This document shows positions 31,785 to 39,771 of a stretch of 50,101 bases of DNA, piece by piece. This DNA is from CAIMZW01 sp037133095 (GTDB taxonomy: Bacteria; Actinomycetota; Actinomycetes; Nanopelagicales; Nanopelagicaceae): positions 1 to 50,101 of the forward strand of contig JBAXOT010000011.1 of the NCBI GenBank assembly GCA_037133095.1, written 5' to 3'. The first letter of the stretch is position 1; every line of letters starts with the position of its first letter. Made by a program: the position numbers and the translations under genes. A model generated the notes under the pieces. That model worked only from the letters and a program-made list of their open reading frames with translations. It made no database searches and was not told where the DNA came from.

Positions 31785-32618
31785 CTAGGCACCAATTGCT
31801 ACTGGAACTCCCACCAATGAACCATATTCAGTCCACGAACCGTCGTAGTTCTTGACGTTTTGAAGATCAAGAAGTTCAGAAAGCACGAACCATGAGAACG
31901 CAGAACGCTCTCCGATTCGGCAATAAGCGATAGTCTCCTGAGTGAAGTCAACGCCGGCGCCCTGATACAGATCGCTCAGCTCATCATTGCTCTTGAATGT
32001 CCCATCTTCATTGGCTGCCTTAGACCAAGGAATATTTTTGGCAGTTGGCACATGGCCCTTAATTTGACCAGCCTCCTGAGGCAAATGTGCCGGGGCGGCC
32101 AATTCACCAGAAAACTCGGCCGGCGAACGAACATCGACAATGTTCTTCACTCCAATAGCCGCGATAACTTCATCGCGAAAGGCTCGAATACTTTGGTCGC
32201 GCTCCTGAGCTACGTACCGAGTCGCGATTGGGGTAGGAACTTCTTCGGTGAGGTCCCGTGCCTGGATCTCCCACAACTTACGTCCACCATCAATTAAACG
32301 AACATCTTGATGTCCGTAAAGTTTGAAGTACCAATAGGCATAAGCAGCGAACCAGTTGTTATTGCCACCATACAAAATTACGGTGGTGTCGTTTGAAATA
32401 CCGCTCTTAGAGAGCAAGGCTTCGAACTTTTCTTTGGAGATAACATCGCGGATCAAGCCATCTTGGAGGTCATCGCGCCAATGGAACTTTATAGCGCCTT
32501 GAATATGACCCTTATCGTACAAAGTAGTGTCTTCATCAACTTCGACAAAGACCACATTTGGATTGCTTAGATTCTCGGCAACCCAATCAGTTGAAACCAA
32601 TGAATTCGAGCGTGACAT
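31785..32618 (-). CDS. Thiosulfate sulfurtransferase (rhodanese), CysA/SseA type
   Basis: A 277-residue protein with two rhodanese domains. The C-terminal domain carries the persulfide-forming Cys in TIAYCRIGERSAFSWFVL; the N-terminal one (VFVEVDEDTTLYDKGHIQGA) is structural. It moves sulfane sulfur from thiosulfate to acceptors such as thiols. The start ATG 32618 has GAGGAG upstream. The gene order with DUF1416, thioredoxin, GlnR and MshD equals the mycobacterial sseC2-cysA2-thiX-glnR-mshD region. Confidence 0.93.
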   Translation of the reverse strand: MSRSNSLVSTDWVAENLSNPNVVFVEVDEDTTLYDKGHIQGAIKFHWRDDLQDGLIRDVISKEKFEALLSKSGISNDTTVILYGGNNNWFAAYAYWYFKLYGHQDVRLIDGGRKLWEIQARDLTEEVPTPIATRYVAQERDQSIRAFRDEVIAAIGVKNIVDVRSPAEFSGELAAPAHLPQEAGQIKGHVPTAKNIPWSKAANEDGTFKSNDELSDLYQGAGVDFTQETIAYCRIGERSAFSWFVLSELLDLQNVKNYDGSWTEYGSLVGVPVAIGA

Positions 32619-32674
32619 AACTCCTCTTTCGTAAAAGTGGCTAGGTGGCTAAAGCAGGAAACTTAGATCAATAT

Positions 32675-33139
32675 TTATTTGGCGCGATTTGTCAGACGAA
32701 CGAGCAACAAATACATCTCGCAACCTAGGCAGAAATTAAATGCGGCATTGAGAAAAGCGGCTGCCAAGCAAAAAGAAGTGGCAATCGTAAATAGCAGAGG
32801 ATGGTGGGTGATCGAACCTGTTAAGGCCAGGACGGCAAAAATAAATCCGACCTTTTGGGCAAATTGTGGTGGGCGCACATCTTCAGTTGGAACTTCGCCA
32901 GTTAACCGAGGCTTGACGAATTTCTTAAAGATCCAGGCATATGGGGTTTTTTGTGGACCAAGAAAACCACCTACGGTGAAGACTGCAAGTTGAAAGGCAA
33001 TTAGATAACCAGAATGTGTGACAAGGGCTGTGGCCAAAAGAATAGTTGTGAGCGTCGCCGAGAATCGAGGACCGCGCGCATCTATTAACAGTGCCTTTGA
33101 CGAAGACTGAGTTGAAACTGAGGTATTGATCGTTGCCAT
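32675..33139 (-). CDS. DUF4395 membrane protein
   Basis: A 154-residue protein with about four hydrophobic segments (TLTTILLATALVTHSGYLIA, LAVFTVGGFLG, VGFIFAVLALTGSI, and a C-terminal one). The motif NFCLGCEMYLLLVRL has two cysteines beside the last helix and fits DUF4395. Such proteins are encoded with rhodanese and thioredoxin, suggesting a part in thiol or sulfur handling at the membrane. The start is ATG 33139. Confidence 0.82.
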   Translation of the reverse strand: MATINTSVSTQSSSKALLIDARGPRFSATLTTILLATALVTHSGYLIAFQLAVFTVGGFLGPQKTPYAWIFKKFVKPRLTGEVPTEDVRPPQFAQKVGFIFAVLALTGSITHHPLLFTIATSFCLAAAFLNAAFNFCLGCEMYLLLVRLTNRAK

Positions 33140-33153
33140 TTTTAATCCTTAAG

Positions 33154-33206
33154 GTCGAGTGAATAACTAAAAAGAAAAATCAAAATTCTTTAGTTAGACA
33201 TTCGAC
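33154..33206. promoter_or_regulatory. Interrupted inverted repeat upstream of the DUF4395 gene
   Basis: GTCGA (33154-33158) and TCGAC (33202-33206) frame an inner pair, TAACTAAA (33164-33171) and TTTAGTTA (33189-33196). The arms match in two blocks with a mismatched centre. It lies between thioredoxin and DUF4395 genes and could fold in the leader RNA or bind a regulator. Around 33272-33299 the gap also has a direct repeat of TGAGCAC; nothing else was recognised. Confidence 0.35.
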
Positions 33207-33332
33207 ACAACGAACCAGCAAGGCGGGCAAAATCAACAATGCGACGCTTGGTAAATAACTTGGGTTCGTGGTTGAGCACTCACGAAGAGTAAGTGAGCAC
33301 CTAAAAAAAGACTAATTGCCAGACACTCGCAT

Positions 33333-33752
33333 CTACTTAATGGATGCAAGAGCCGAAATGACTTGATCTCGTTTTGGCGCCCCCACGGCACGGCCAACTT
33401 CAATGCCCTCACCATTAATAATCAAGGTGGTCGGAGTGGAGTGAATGCCCAGTCGGCGTACTAATTCCAAATGGCTCTCGGCATCAATATCTACATGAAC
33501 GACATCTGGCAGGTCAGCGACCACATCGGTGAGCAGAGCCCGGGTGGCTCGACACGGCGAGCAAAATGCTGATGAGAATTGAACCAGGGTTACTCTCGAT
33601 CCAAGTTCTACCCCAATTTCCGAGGCGTTTAGGACGGTCAGGTGCCCATTTGGCTGCTTTTTGGCCGTAATCCGACCTCGAGAACGCTGATACCACAAGC
33701 CATACCCCGAAGCGAGGGCCAGGACGATGAGAAGTGGAGCCAGAGTTCGCAC
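33333..33752 (-). CDS. Membrane-anchored thioredoxin-like protein
   Basis: A 139-residue protein: an N-terminal membrane anchor (about residues 5-21, APLLIVLALASGYGLWY), a basic stretch (RSRGR), and a thioredoxin domain with active site FSSAFCSPCRATRALL and cis-proline segment HSTPTTLIINGEG. The CSPC active site suggests thiol-disulfide exchange. By the positive-inside rule the domain may face the cytoplasm. The start is GTG 33752, supported by GGAAGGA upstream. The divergent glnR start is only 20 bp away. Confidence 0.88.
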   Translation of the reverse strand: MRTLAPLLIVLALASGYGLWYQRSRGRITAKKQPNGHLTVLNASEIGVELGSRVTLVQFSSAFCSPCRATRALLTDVVADLPDVVHVDIDAESHLELVRRLGIHSTPTTLIINGEGIEVGRAVGAPKRDQVISALASIK

Positions 33753-33772
33753 GGGAGTATCCTTCCACGCCT

Positions 33773-34486
33773 ATGGCAAGAATTCTTCTCCTATCTAATA
33801 GCCTCGGAGCCAGCACCGAGGTATTACCCAGCCTTGGGCTGCTGCAGCACCAGGTTCGCGTCATGCCCTCTGAGGCCTCGATCTTGGTCGATGTGCCAGA
33901 AGTTGATTGCCTATTCATTGACGCCCGAAAAGATCTTCCTGCCGCAAAATCATTGACTCGCTTATTGACATCAACTGGCGTTGATTGTCCGATCATCTCA
34001 GTGACGACTGAAGGTGGGCTTTCCGCAATGAGTGCGGACTGGGGAATTCATGATGTCATCTTGGATACCGCCGGGCCAGCCGAAGTAGAAGCCCGAATTC
34101 GAATCGCCGTTGCTCGCATACAAAATGATCGTGTCGCCACTGACCCAACCCTTCGTGAAATTCGAACAGGTGACGTCGTGATCGACGAAAATTCCTATAC
34201 CGCCAAGGTTCGAGGTCGGACTTTGGATCTCACCTTTAAAGAATTCGAACTTTTGAAGTTCTTAGCCCAACATCCTGGTCGTGTTTTTACACGCTCGCAA
34301 TTGTTGCAAGAAATCTGGGGGTACGACTATTTCGGTGGTACTCGCACCGTTGACGTTCATATCCGACGACTTCGCTCAAAACTTGGGCCGGAATTCGAGG
34401 CGCTGATCGGAACCGTGCGCAATGTTGGCTATCGATTTACGTTGCCAAATTCCGCTAAAGAATCTGCCGTCTCCGAACTCGTCTAA
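33773..34486 (+). CDS. glnR: GlnR-type orphan response regulator
   Basis: A 237-residue regulator with an atypical receiver domain and a winged-helix output domain (LDLTFKEFELLKFLAQHPGR, EIWGYDYFGGTRTVDVHIRR). The Asp at the phosphorylation position is kept (LFIDARK, Asp50), but the acidic pocket near the N-terminus (usually two acidic residues) reads LLSNSLG. Such GlnR proteins act without a partner kinase and control nitrogen genes. ATG 33773 is preferred to a frame start at 33734, which would overlap thioredoxin. The mshD gene follows 14 bp later. Confidence 0.88.
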   Translation: MARILLLSNSLGASTEVLPSLGLLQHQVRVMPSEASILVDVPEVDCLFIDARKDLPAAKSLTRLLTSTGVDCPIISVTTEGGLSAMSADWGIHDVILDTAGPAEVEARIRIAVARIQNDRVATDPTLREIRTGDVVIDENSYTAKVRGRTLDLTFKEFELLKFLAQHPGRVFTRSQLLQEIWGYDYFGGTRTVDVHIRRLRSKLGPEFEALIGTVRNVGYRFTLPNSAKESAVSELV

Positions 34487-34500
34487 TTCAGACCCGTATC

Positions 34501-35439
34501 GTGTCTGTCTTTCATCCCACCCAACACTTCACTCATCTCGACGATGAGCATCGATCTGGTGTTCTCGAGTTGATCGCAGCAGCAACAGATCACGACGGCT
34601 TTCCCCCGATTGCGGAACACGTTCTCCTCCACCTTCGTCACGGTGGCGATAAAGCTGACTCTCACATCATTACCTGCGATGGACCAAGGGTCATCGGTTA
34701 CGCCCATTTAGATGCCACCGACGAAGTCGAAGGTCCCAGCGTAGAAATAGTCATCCATCCGGATTTTCGTAATCATGGCTACGGCGGCGCCATACTTTCG
34801 AAAGCTCAAGAAGTATGCGGTGCACGGATGCGATTGTGGGCACATGGGGATTCCGAAAATTCGAAGTCGCTGGCCACGCGCAGTGGCTTTGAAAGAATTC
34901 GAACGGTTATTCAAATGAAACGTTCCCTCGTCGAGGCGCTTCCGATCCAAGAATCCGTGGCGAACATTCGCACATTTCTCCCGACCCTCGATAATCAAGA
35001 GTGGGTCACCCTAAATAATAATATTTTCGCCAAGCACCCAGATCAGAGTGGTTGGACCTTAAAAGACCTTGGCTCTCGCACGTCAGAGAGTTGGTTCGAC
35101 CCAGGAGGATTCTTTATCGCTGTTGATAATGAGACCATGATTGGTTTCTGCTGGACCAAAATTCACGGTGGCCACTCCCATACTCATTCGGGCGACGGCA
35201 AACATCATGATCATGACCCAATTGGCGAGATCTACATTATGGGTGTTTCATCGTCACATGCCGGTAAAGGTCTTGGAAAATCGTTGGTAATTGCGGGTCT
35301 GCGATACATGAGACAAAACGGAATTCTCAATGCGATGCTGTACGTCGATTCCGACAATAGCGCTGCCCTACATCTCTACAAATCATTGGGATTTGTAGAG
35401 TCCGGACGCGATGTTTTGTATCGGTTAAGCGCTCACTAA
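34501..35439 (+). CDS. mshD: Mycothiol synthase with a His-rich insertion
   Basis: A 312-residue enzyme of two GNAT domains that adds acetyl to Cys-GlcN-Ins, the last mycothiol step. The N-terminal domain has VEIVIHPDFRNHGYGGAILS; the active C-terminal domain has IYIMGVSSSHAGKGLGKSLV and MLYVDSDNSAALHLYKSLGF. Between FCWTKIH and IGEIYIMGV it has a His-rich loop, seven His in residues 222-238, where mycobacterial MshD has a short Pro/Asp/Glu segment. The start is GTG 34501. The glnR-mshD order is conserved with mycobacteria. The stop overlaps the convergent aminotransferase end. Confidence 0.93.
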   Translation: MSVFHPTQHFTHLDDEHRSGVLELIAAATDHDGFPPIAEHVLLHLRHGGDKADSHIITCDGPRVIGYAHLDATDEVEGPSVEIVIHPDFRNHGYGGAILSKAQEVCGARMRLWAHGDSENSKSLATRSGFERIRTVIQMKRSLVEALPIQESVANIRTFLPTLDNQEWVTLNNNIFAKHPDQSGWTLKDLGSRTSESWFDPGGFFIAVDNETMIGFCWTKIHGGHSHTHSGDGKHHDHDPIGEIYIMGVSSSHAGKGLGKSLVIAGLRYMRQNGILNAMLYVDSDNSAALHLYKSLGFVESGRDVLYRLSAH

Positions 35440-36783
35440 TTCTTCGCACATAGTTCGAAATGCCAAAGTGTGCGCATCTACATCGGCCTCGGTGGTCTCA
35501 GGTGACATGAGCGCCATATTATGAAAAGGCGTCAACAAAAATCCGTCATTGAGCAAGCGAAGGTGGATGTACTGCTCGAGTTCAAAGTCCCCAGCGTCGG
35601 CTGCCTCTTTTCCCGTTCTTGGTGCGGTAGGTTGAAATAGATACTCACCGCGGGCACCTAAGTAACTGCAGTACCAAGGTAGATCAAACTCCTTAATGGC
35701 TGCTTCGACACCGTCGCACCATCGTCGACCCAGTGGAATCATGCGCGCAAAAGCCGCTTCGGTAAGCACCTCGGTCAGCGTGGCTCGCATTGCCGCAAGA
35801 CTCAGGGCATTTCCAGCCAAAGTGCCACCAATGCCACCGGTATCAATTATCTCGCGCTCTACCATCGCCTTTATTCGATCAGCTACATCATGCGTCATGC
35901 CAAAAGTTCCGGTTGGAATTCCGCCAGCGATCGCCTTACCTATTGTCAAAATATCTGGCTTCAGATTGAACTTCGCCGTCATTCCGCCAGGACCCACGGA
36001 AATGGTGTGCGTTTCATCAATGATGAGAATTGCACCGTACTTGGTTGCCAGGGTCCGAACCGAATCTAGGTAACCTTCGTCTGGCAAAACAATGCCAACA
36101 TTTGTCATGGCAGGTTCCATCAATATTGCCGCGACATCGCCATATTGGAGCGCCCGCTCCATGGCTGGTAAATCATTGAATTCAACGACCCGAGTTGTCT
36201 GGTCTAAGGCAACTGGAGCGCCAAGATTTCCTTCGCGCTTGATGGTATTTCCAGCCAAATCCAAAGTCGCAAAAGTTTCATCAACACTTCCGTGATAGCA
36301 CCGATCAATCACGATAATTTTTGATTTGCCGGTGATAAGGCGTGAATACCGAAGAGCGTGACGGTTTGCATCAGTTGCGGAAACTGTGAATTGCCACAAG
36401 GGAAGTCCAAACCTGCGGTCTAATTCTTGGGAAACTATAACTGCATCGATTGTCGGCAGCATCGCAGTGATTCCAAGTCGCATTTGCGCAGTAATCGCAT
36501 TAACAGTTGCTTGAGGCGAGTGGCCAGTCATCGATCCAGTGTCACCGAGACATAGGTCTATATATTCGTTGCCGTCGACATCGATGAAGTGAGCACCAGA
36601 CGCAGAGTCTACAAAAAGCGGATAACTGCCTGGCCATTTTGCCATCCATGACATTGGCACACCGCCCGGCATTACTTTCAGCGCTTGCCGAAAGAGCTCC
36701 CCAGATTTTGGATGCAAATTCAGAAAGCGCTCTTCCTCGCGGGCAATTAGGCTTGTTAAATGCTTTCGATCTATCGATTTCAT
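35425..36783 (-). CDS. Class-III PLP aminotransferase (glutamate-1-semialdehyde aminomutase-like)
   Basis: A 452-residue fold-type I enzyme. The N-terminus LFRQALKVMPGGVPMSW and the PLP-lysine motif LTIGKAIAGGIPTGTFG resemble glutamate-1-semialdehyde 2,1-aminomutase; IIDETHTISVGPGG binds the cofactor. HemL is usually about 430 residues and has different active-site text, so a more general amine or amino-acid transaminase is likely; substrate unknown. The frame extends to 36879, but those codons lie in the operator region, so ATG 36783 is preferred, giving about 28 residues before the family motif. It overlaps mshD by 15 bases at the 3' end. Confidence 0.85.
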   Translation of the reverse strand: MKSIDRKHLTSLIAREEERFLNLHPKSGELFRQALKVMPGGVPMSWMAKWPGSYPLFVDSASGAHFIDVDGNEYIDLCLGDTGSMTGHSPQATVNAITAQMRLGITAMLPTIDAVIVSQELDRRFGLPLWQFTVSATDANRHALRYSRLITGKSKIIVIDRCYHGSVDETFATLDLAGNTIKREGNLGAPVALDQTTRVVEFNDLPAMERALQYGDVAAILMEPAMTNVGIVLPDEGYLDSVRTLATKYGAILIIDETHTISVGPGGMTAKFNLKPDILTIGKAIAGGIPTGTFGMTHDVADRIKAMVEREIIDTGGIGGTLAGNALSLAAMRATLTEVLTEAAFARMIPLGRRWCDGVEAAIKEFDLPWYCSYLGARGEYLFQPTAPRTGKEAADAGDFELEQYIHLRLLNDGFLLTPFHNMALMSPETTEADVDAHTLAFRTMCEELVSA

Positions 36784-36863
36784 ATCGACATTGTTGCGAG
36801 CGAATTGCAGAAAGGCAAACCCTTTTCTCAACACTGAGAATTCACTCAGCGTTTTCCGCATTA

Positions 36864-36908
36864 GTTGAAAGTTCAACATTGTTATGCTAATGTTGTTGAA
36901 AGTTCAAC
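36864..36908. promoter_or_regulatory. Two copies of a MarR-like operator
   Basis: GTTGAAAGTTCAAC occurs at 36864-36877 and again at 36895-36908, 31 bp apart, about three helical turns. Each is a near-perfect dyad (GTTGAA/TTCAAC). This is the kind of site MarR-family repressors bind. It lies in the divergent gap between the aminotransferase and yceI genes, overlapping the likely promoters of both. No MarR gene is in the window, so the regulator acts from elsewhere. Confidence 0.65.
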
Positions 36909-36920
36909 AAACCATATAAT
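36893..36920 (+). promoter_or_regulatory. Candidate promoter of the YceI gene
   Basis: A TATAAT at 36915-36920 is preceded at 16 bp by TTGTTG (36893-36898), overlapping the second operator copy. A bound repressor would block polymerase. Transcription would start close to AAGGAG (36924-36929), so the leader is very short and the exact -10 is uncertain. Confidence 0.45.
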
Positions 36921-36937
36921 TTCAAGGAGTAATACAA

Positions 36938-37492
36938 ATGACTACAGATATCAAAACATTAACTGGCAACTACGCCATTGATCCTTCCCACAGCCAAATC
37001 GGTTTTAGCGCGCGCCACGTAATGGTGACCAAGGTCCGCGGTCAATTCAACGAATTCACCGGTACCGGCTTCTTCGATGTCGAAACACCAGCTAATTCAA
37101 AGATCGATATCACTATCCAGGTTGCCAGTATCAATACTCGCAATGCAGATCGAGACGCTCACCTTCGTACCAATGATTTCTTCGCTGCTGAAGAATTCCC
37201 AACCATCACCTTTAAATCCACCTCGGTCGCAAAGTCTTCGGACACCACCTATGCAATTACTGGTGACTTGACTATCAAGACAACAACCAAGTCCATCACC
37301 TTTGATTTGGATTACACCGGAGAGTCAATTGACCCATGGGGCAACCAACGAATTGGCCTCGAGGGCTCAACTTCGATCAACCGCTCTGAATACGGTGTTG
37401 AGTGGAATACCGCCCTTGAAACTGGCGGAGTTCTTGTCAGCGAGAAAGTGTCCTTGGAATTCGAAATCTCAGCAGTCAAGAGCGCTGAATAA
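36938..37492 (+). CDS. YceI-family protein
   Basis: A 184-residue lipocalin-like protein of the YceI family, which binds long amphiphilic molecules such as polyisoprenoids. It begins YAIDPSHSQIGFSARHVMVT and continues with RDAHLRTNDFFAAEEFPTIT and KSITFDLDYTGESIDPWGNQ. There is no signal peptide, so it is cytoplasmic, as in many actinobacterial members. The ATG 36938 has AAGGAG upstream. It is probably induced on release of the MarR-like repressor. Confidence 0.92.
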   Translation: MTTDIKTLTGNYAIDPSHSQIGFSARHVMVTKVRGQFNEFTGTGFFDVETPANSKIDITIQVASINTRNADRDAHLRTNDFFAAEEFPTITFKSTSVAKSSDTTYAITGDLTIKTTTKSITFDLDYTGESIDPWGNQRIGLEGSTSINRSEYGVEWNTALETGGVLVSEKVSLEFEISAVKSAE

Positions 37493-37510
37493 TTTTTCGA
37501 CTGTTCTACG

Positions 37511-37542
37511 AAAAAAGCCGCCCCTTGAGGGGCGGCTTTTTT
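37511..37542. terminator. Bidirectional Rho-independent terminator
   Basis: A 14-bp perfect stem of AAAAAAGCCGCCCC with GGGGCGGCTTTTTT around the loop TTGA. It ends the yceI transcript and, read the other way, also the leftward sugar operon. The stop codon of the mutarotase-like gene overlaps the last two bases. Confidence 0.95.
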
Positions 37543-38305
37543 ACTCCTCCGAGAATGTGAAGAGTGCTTCCAGATAGTGGTCCCCGACAATTCCTAAATT
37601 CGCCGCATCTGGTGGTGCGGTCTGAGGTTCGATCGCGATGCCTTCGCTATCTTCGGTATAGACCACCCACCAAGGCGCATCCGTTTCGATTGTGACTCGG
37701 GCGGCACCTTCCCAAACCACTGCTGGGACACCCCGAACTCCGGTAAAAGCGTCATCCCAGGGCTCCTTCGGTATTGATACGAGTTCACCTGTTGGAATCC
37801 CATCTTCACCGCGCAGCAACATCTGGGTGGCATTGAATTCAATCTCGGCGGCGTCACCGCGGGCTAATTCGCGTGGGAACCAGGGATGAAAACCTAACCA
37901 CGCCGGAAGTTCCACGCCATTGGCTTCGTACTCGAGAATCCATCGAACCGCATCATCCAAAATTTCTATCGTTTGTTCGACAACTGCCCCACCGTATGGT
38001 TCAGGCAATATCAGTCGAGCTCGCCCTGGTCCAACTTCCTCCCAGGAAGAGGTGAAAGCCAAGCCGTGAATTGCATGTGGTGGGTCCCAGATCGAAGGCA
38101 AGGTGTGAAGTTCATTCTGATCATCAATGAGTAAACCATCTTTTACTCGGCCCGCCCAAGGAGCCATCGCATACCAACCCCAAGAGAGTGGAGTACCGCG
38201 AAAGGGGACGACAAATTGCAAATCGCGCCATTGCAAGGATGCAATCCGGGCGCCTTGATCAAGATCAATCGAGACCGAAATTTCTGCGCCATCCATGTGT
38301 TGCAT
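37541..38305 (-). CDS. Aldose 1-epimerase-like (galactose mutarotase fold) protein
   Basis: A 254-residue beta-sandwich protein. The blocks WGWYAMAPWAGRVKDGLL, HAIHGLAF (catalytic His candidate), WILEYEANGVELPAWLGFHPWFPREL and VVYTEDSEGIAIEPQTAPPDA are typical of mutarotases, which interconvert sugar anomers. It is the last gene of a leftward UPF0303-PfkB-mutarotase group and directly abuts the kinase stop. Substrate unknown. Confidence 0.88.
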   Translation of the reverse strand: MQHMDGAEISVSIDLDQGARIASLQWRDLQFVVPFRGTPLSWGWYAMAPWAGRVKDGLLIDDQNELHTLPSIWDPPHAIHGLAFTSSWEEVGPGRARLILPEPYGGAVVEQTIEILDDAVRWILEYEANGVELPAWLGFHPWFPRELARGDAAEIEFNATQMLLRGEDGIPTGELVSIPKEPWDDAFTGVRGVPAVVWEGAARVTIETDAPWWVVYTEDSEGIAIEPQTAPPDAANLGIVGDHYLEALFTFSEE

Positions 38306-39214
38306 TTATGCCTCGATCTCTGCCCGAGTGGGGGGCTTCGCCCCGGCACGAGAACAAGTAATTGCTGCGGCTGCAGCCGCACGGTGAAGAACTTTTTCTA
38401 GAACCTCACCACGCAAATTGGTTAAGCCATATTCGAGTAAACCTTCGACAACTATCGCACCGACCGTATCTCCGGCCCCGACCGTATCAACTACTTCAAC
38501 CGTAACTCCGGGAACCTGAACTTTGCCTTCCGAAGTTACTCCGATCAAACCATGCGCGCCTTGTGTAATGACAACTAATGCGACGCCATCGGAAATCCAC
38601 TCCCGAGCCACATCAATCTCTTTTCGATCCGGGTATAACCAGGCGATGTCATCCTCACTTACTTTGATGACGGAAGAAATAGCGCTCCATTTAGCCACCG
38701 CCGCTTGATATAGATCGCGATCACCGACTACCGAAGGGCGAACATTTGGATCGAAGACGATGGGGGCAAAGTCAGCAACTTTGCTGGCCCACTCGTGAAG
38801 AATCGCTGCCCCAGGTTCCACCAAGATCACCAAAGTTCCGATGTGAAGTACTGCGGGTTTGACTGTGGAAGGTTCGGGCAGCCATGAGTGCGAGAAATCA
38901 AATGTCGCGGTTCCGTCGATGGTGAAGATGTAACTGGCGCTGCCGTTTTGATCCAAGGTCACATCCGCCGTGCACATCGGTTTATCCGAAGTTAATGCGT
39001 AATCTAATTTAACGCCATCGGCGAGAAGTTCCGCCCGGGCTTTTTGGCCGTATGCCCCCGATGAAATGCCATCAATGAAGTGCGAATCTAATCCGAGCCT
39101 GGCCAATGCTTTGGCGGTATTGGCTGGACCGCCACCTACAACAGCGAGTTTCTCGCCATCGTGGGCAATGAGGTCAATGAGAACCTCACCGCAGACCCAA
39201 ATCTCTGAACTCAC
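38306..39214 (-). CDS. PfkB-family carbohydrate kinase
   Basis: A 302-residue ribokinase-fold kinase. The N-terminal GEVLIDLI and GGGPANTAKALARLGLDSHF (PfkB signature 1) bind the sugar; the C-terminal DTVGAGDTVGAIVVEGL contains the catalytic Asp in GAGD. Fructokinase is the most likely type from the general pattern, but specificity cannot be read directly. The start overlaps the UPF0303 stop as GTGA or ATGA. Confidence 0.9.
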   Translation of the reverse strand: MSSEIWVCGEVLIDLIAHDGEKLAVVGGGPANTAKALARLGLDSHFIDGISSGAYGQKARAELLADGVKLDYALTSDKPMCTADVTLDQNGSASYIFTIDGTATFDFSHSWLPEPSTVKPAVLHIGTLVILVEPGAAILHEWASKVADFAPIVFDPNVRPSVVGDRDLYQAAVAKWSAISSVIKVSEDDIAWLYPDRKEIDVAREWISDGVALVVITQGAHGLIGVTSEGKVQVPGVTVEVVDTVGAGDTVGAIVVEGLLEYGLTNLRGEVLEKVLHRAAAAAAITCSRAGAKPPTRAEIEA

Positions 39215-39711
39215 TGCAATTCACCTTTGCGAGCCAAGAATTCAGTTAACACTTCAACCCCTAAAAGGTGGTCTTGAACCTGAGGCAGCCCGCTGATTAA
39301 CAAGATCCCTTCCAAGCCGAGTTCGACCACTCGAAGCGGCAGCCCGCCACCATGGATCGCATACTCTTCGACTGGTCGGTTATACGCCGAATACCAGTCA
39401 ATTCCTTGCTCTTCGGCCTTAACGCGTTCGAACATGGTCGAGTGTCCGGTGGCTAGAACCACCCGAGCCTTTCGCGCAATCCAACTGTCATTCTCAGGCT
39501 TTGATCCAGGCAAGCTGACATGAAAGACCGTCCAATCTGCCAATCGAACGTCAATTGCGATCGGCAGATTTCGCGCCAACCCCAATGCGACCGCGATCTC
39601 GCCAATCTCCAACGCATCCGCCATGGAGAGCGATGGTAAAAGCAATATCTCTTCTTCTTTGGCTAGTTGCAGACTGGAAAAGTCGCCCGTTGTCTGTGGA
39701 GAACCTGTCAT
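39211..39711 (-). CDS. UPF0303 (heme-degrading-domain-like) family protein
   Basis: A 166-residue protein of the UPF0303/GlcG-like fold. It contains ALEIGEIAVALGLARNLPIA, VSLPGSKPENDSWIARKARV, RVKAEEQGIDWYSAYNRPVE and YAIHGGGLPLRV. Family members have been called heme-degrading-domain proteins but most have no proven role. Its cotranscription with the sugar kinase suggests a link to sugar metabolism. Divergent from the aldo/keto reductase. Confidence 0.82.
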   Translation of the reverse strand: MTGSPQTTGDFSSLQLAKEEEILLLPSLSMADALEIGEIAVALGLARNLPIAIDVRLADWTVFHVSLPGSKPENDSWIARKARVVLATGHSTMFERVKAEEQGIDWYSAYNRPVEEYAIHGGGLPLRVVELGLEGILLISGLPQVQDHLLGVEVLTEFLARKGELQ

Positions 39712-39771
39712 GGGAGAACCTTATCGCCGTTCGATTTTCGTATTTTGCGAACCTAGAGCAGAATCTCAGAT

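Noticed and set aside
35425..36783. hemL (glutamate-1-semialdehyde aminomutase) as a firm call
   Set aside because: The protein is longer, active-site text differs from HemL and there are no other heme genes nearby, so only the aminotransferase class is claimed.
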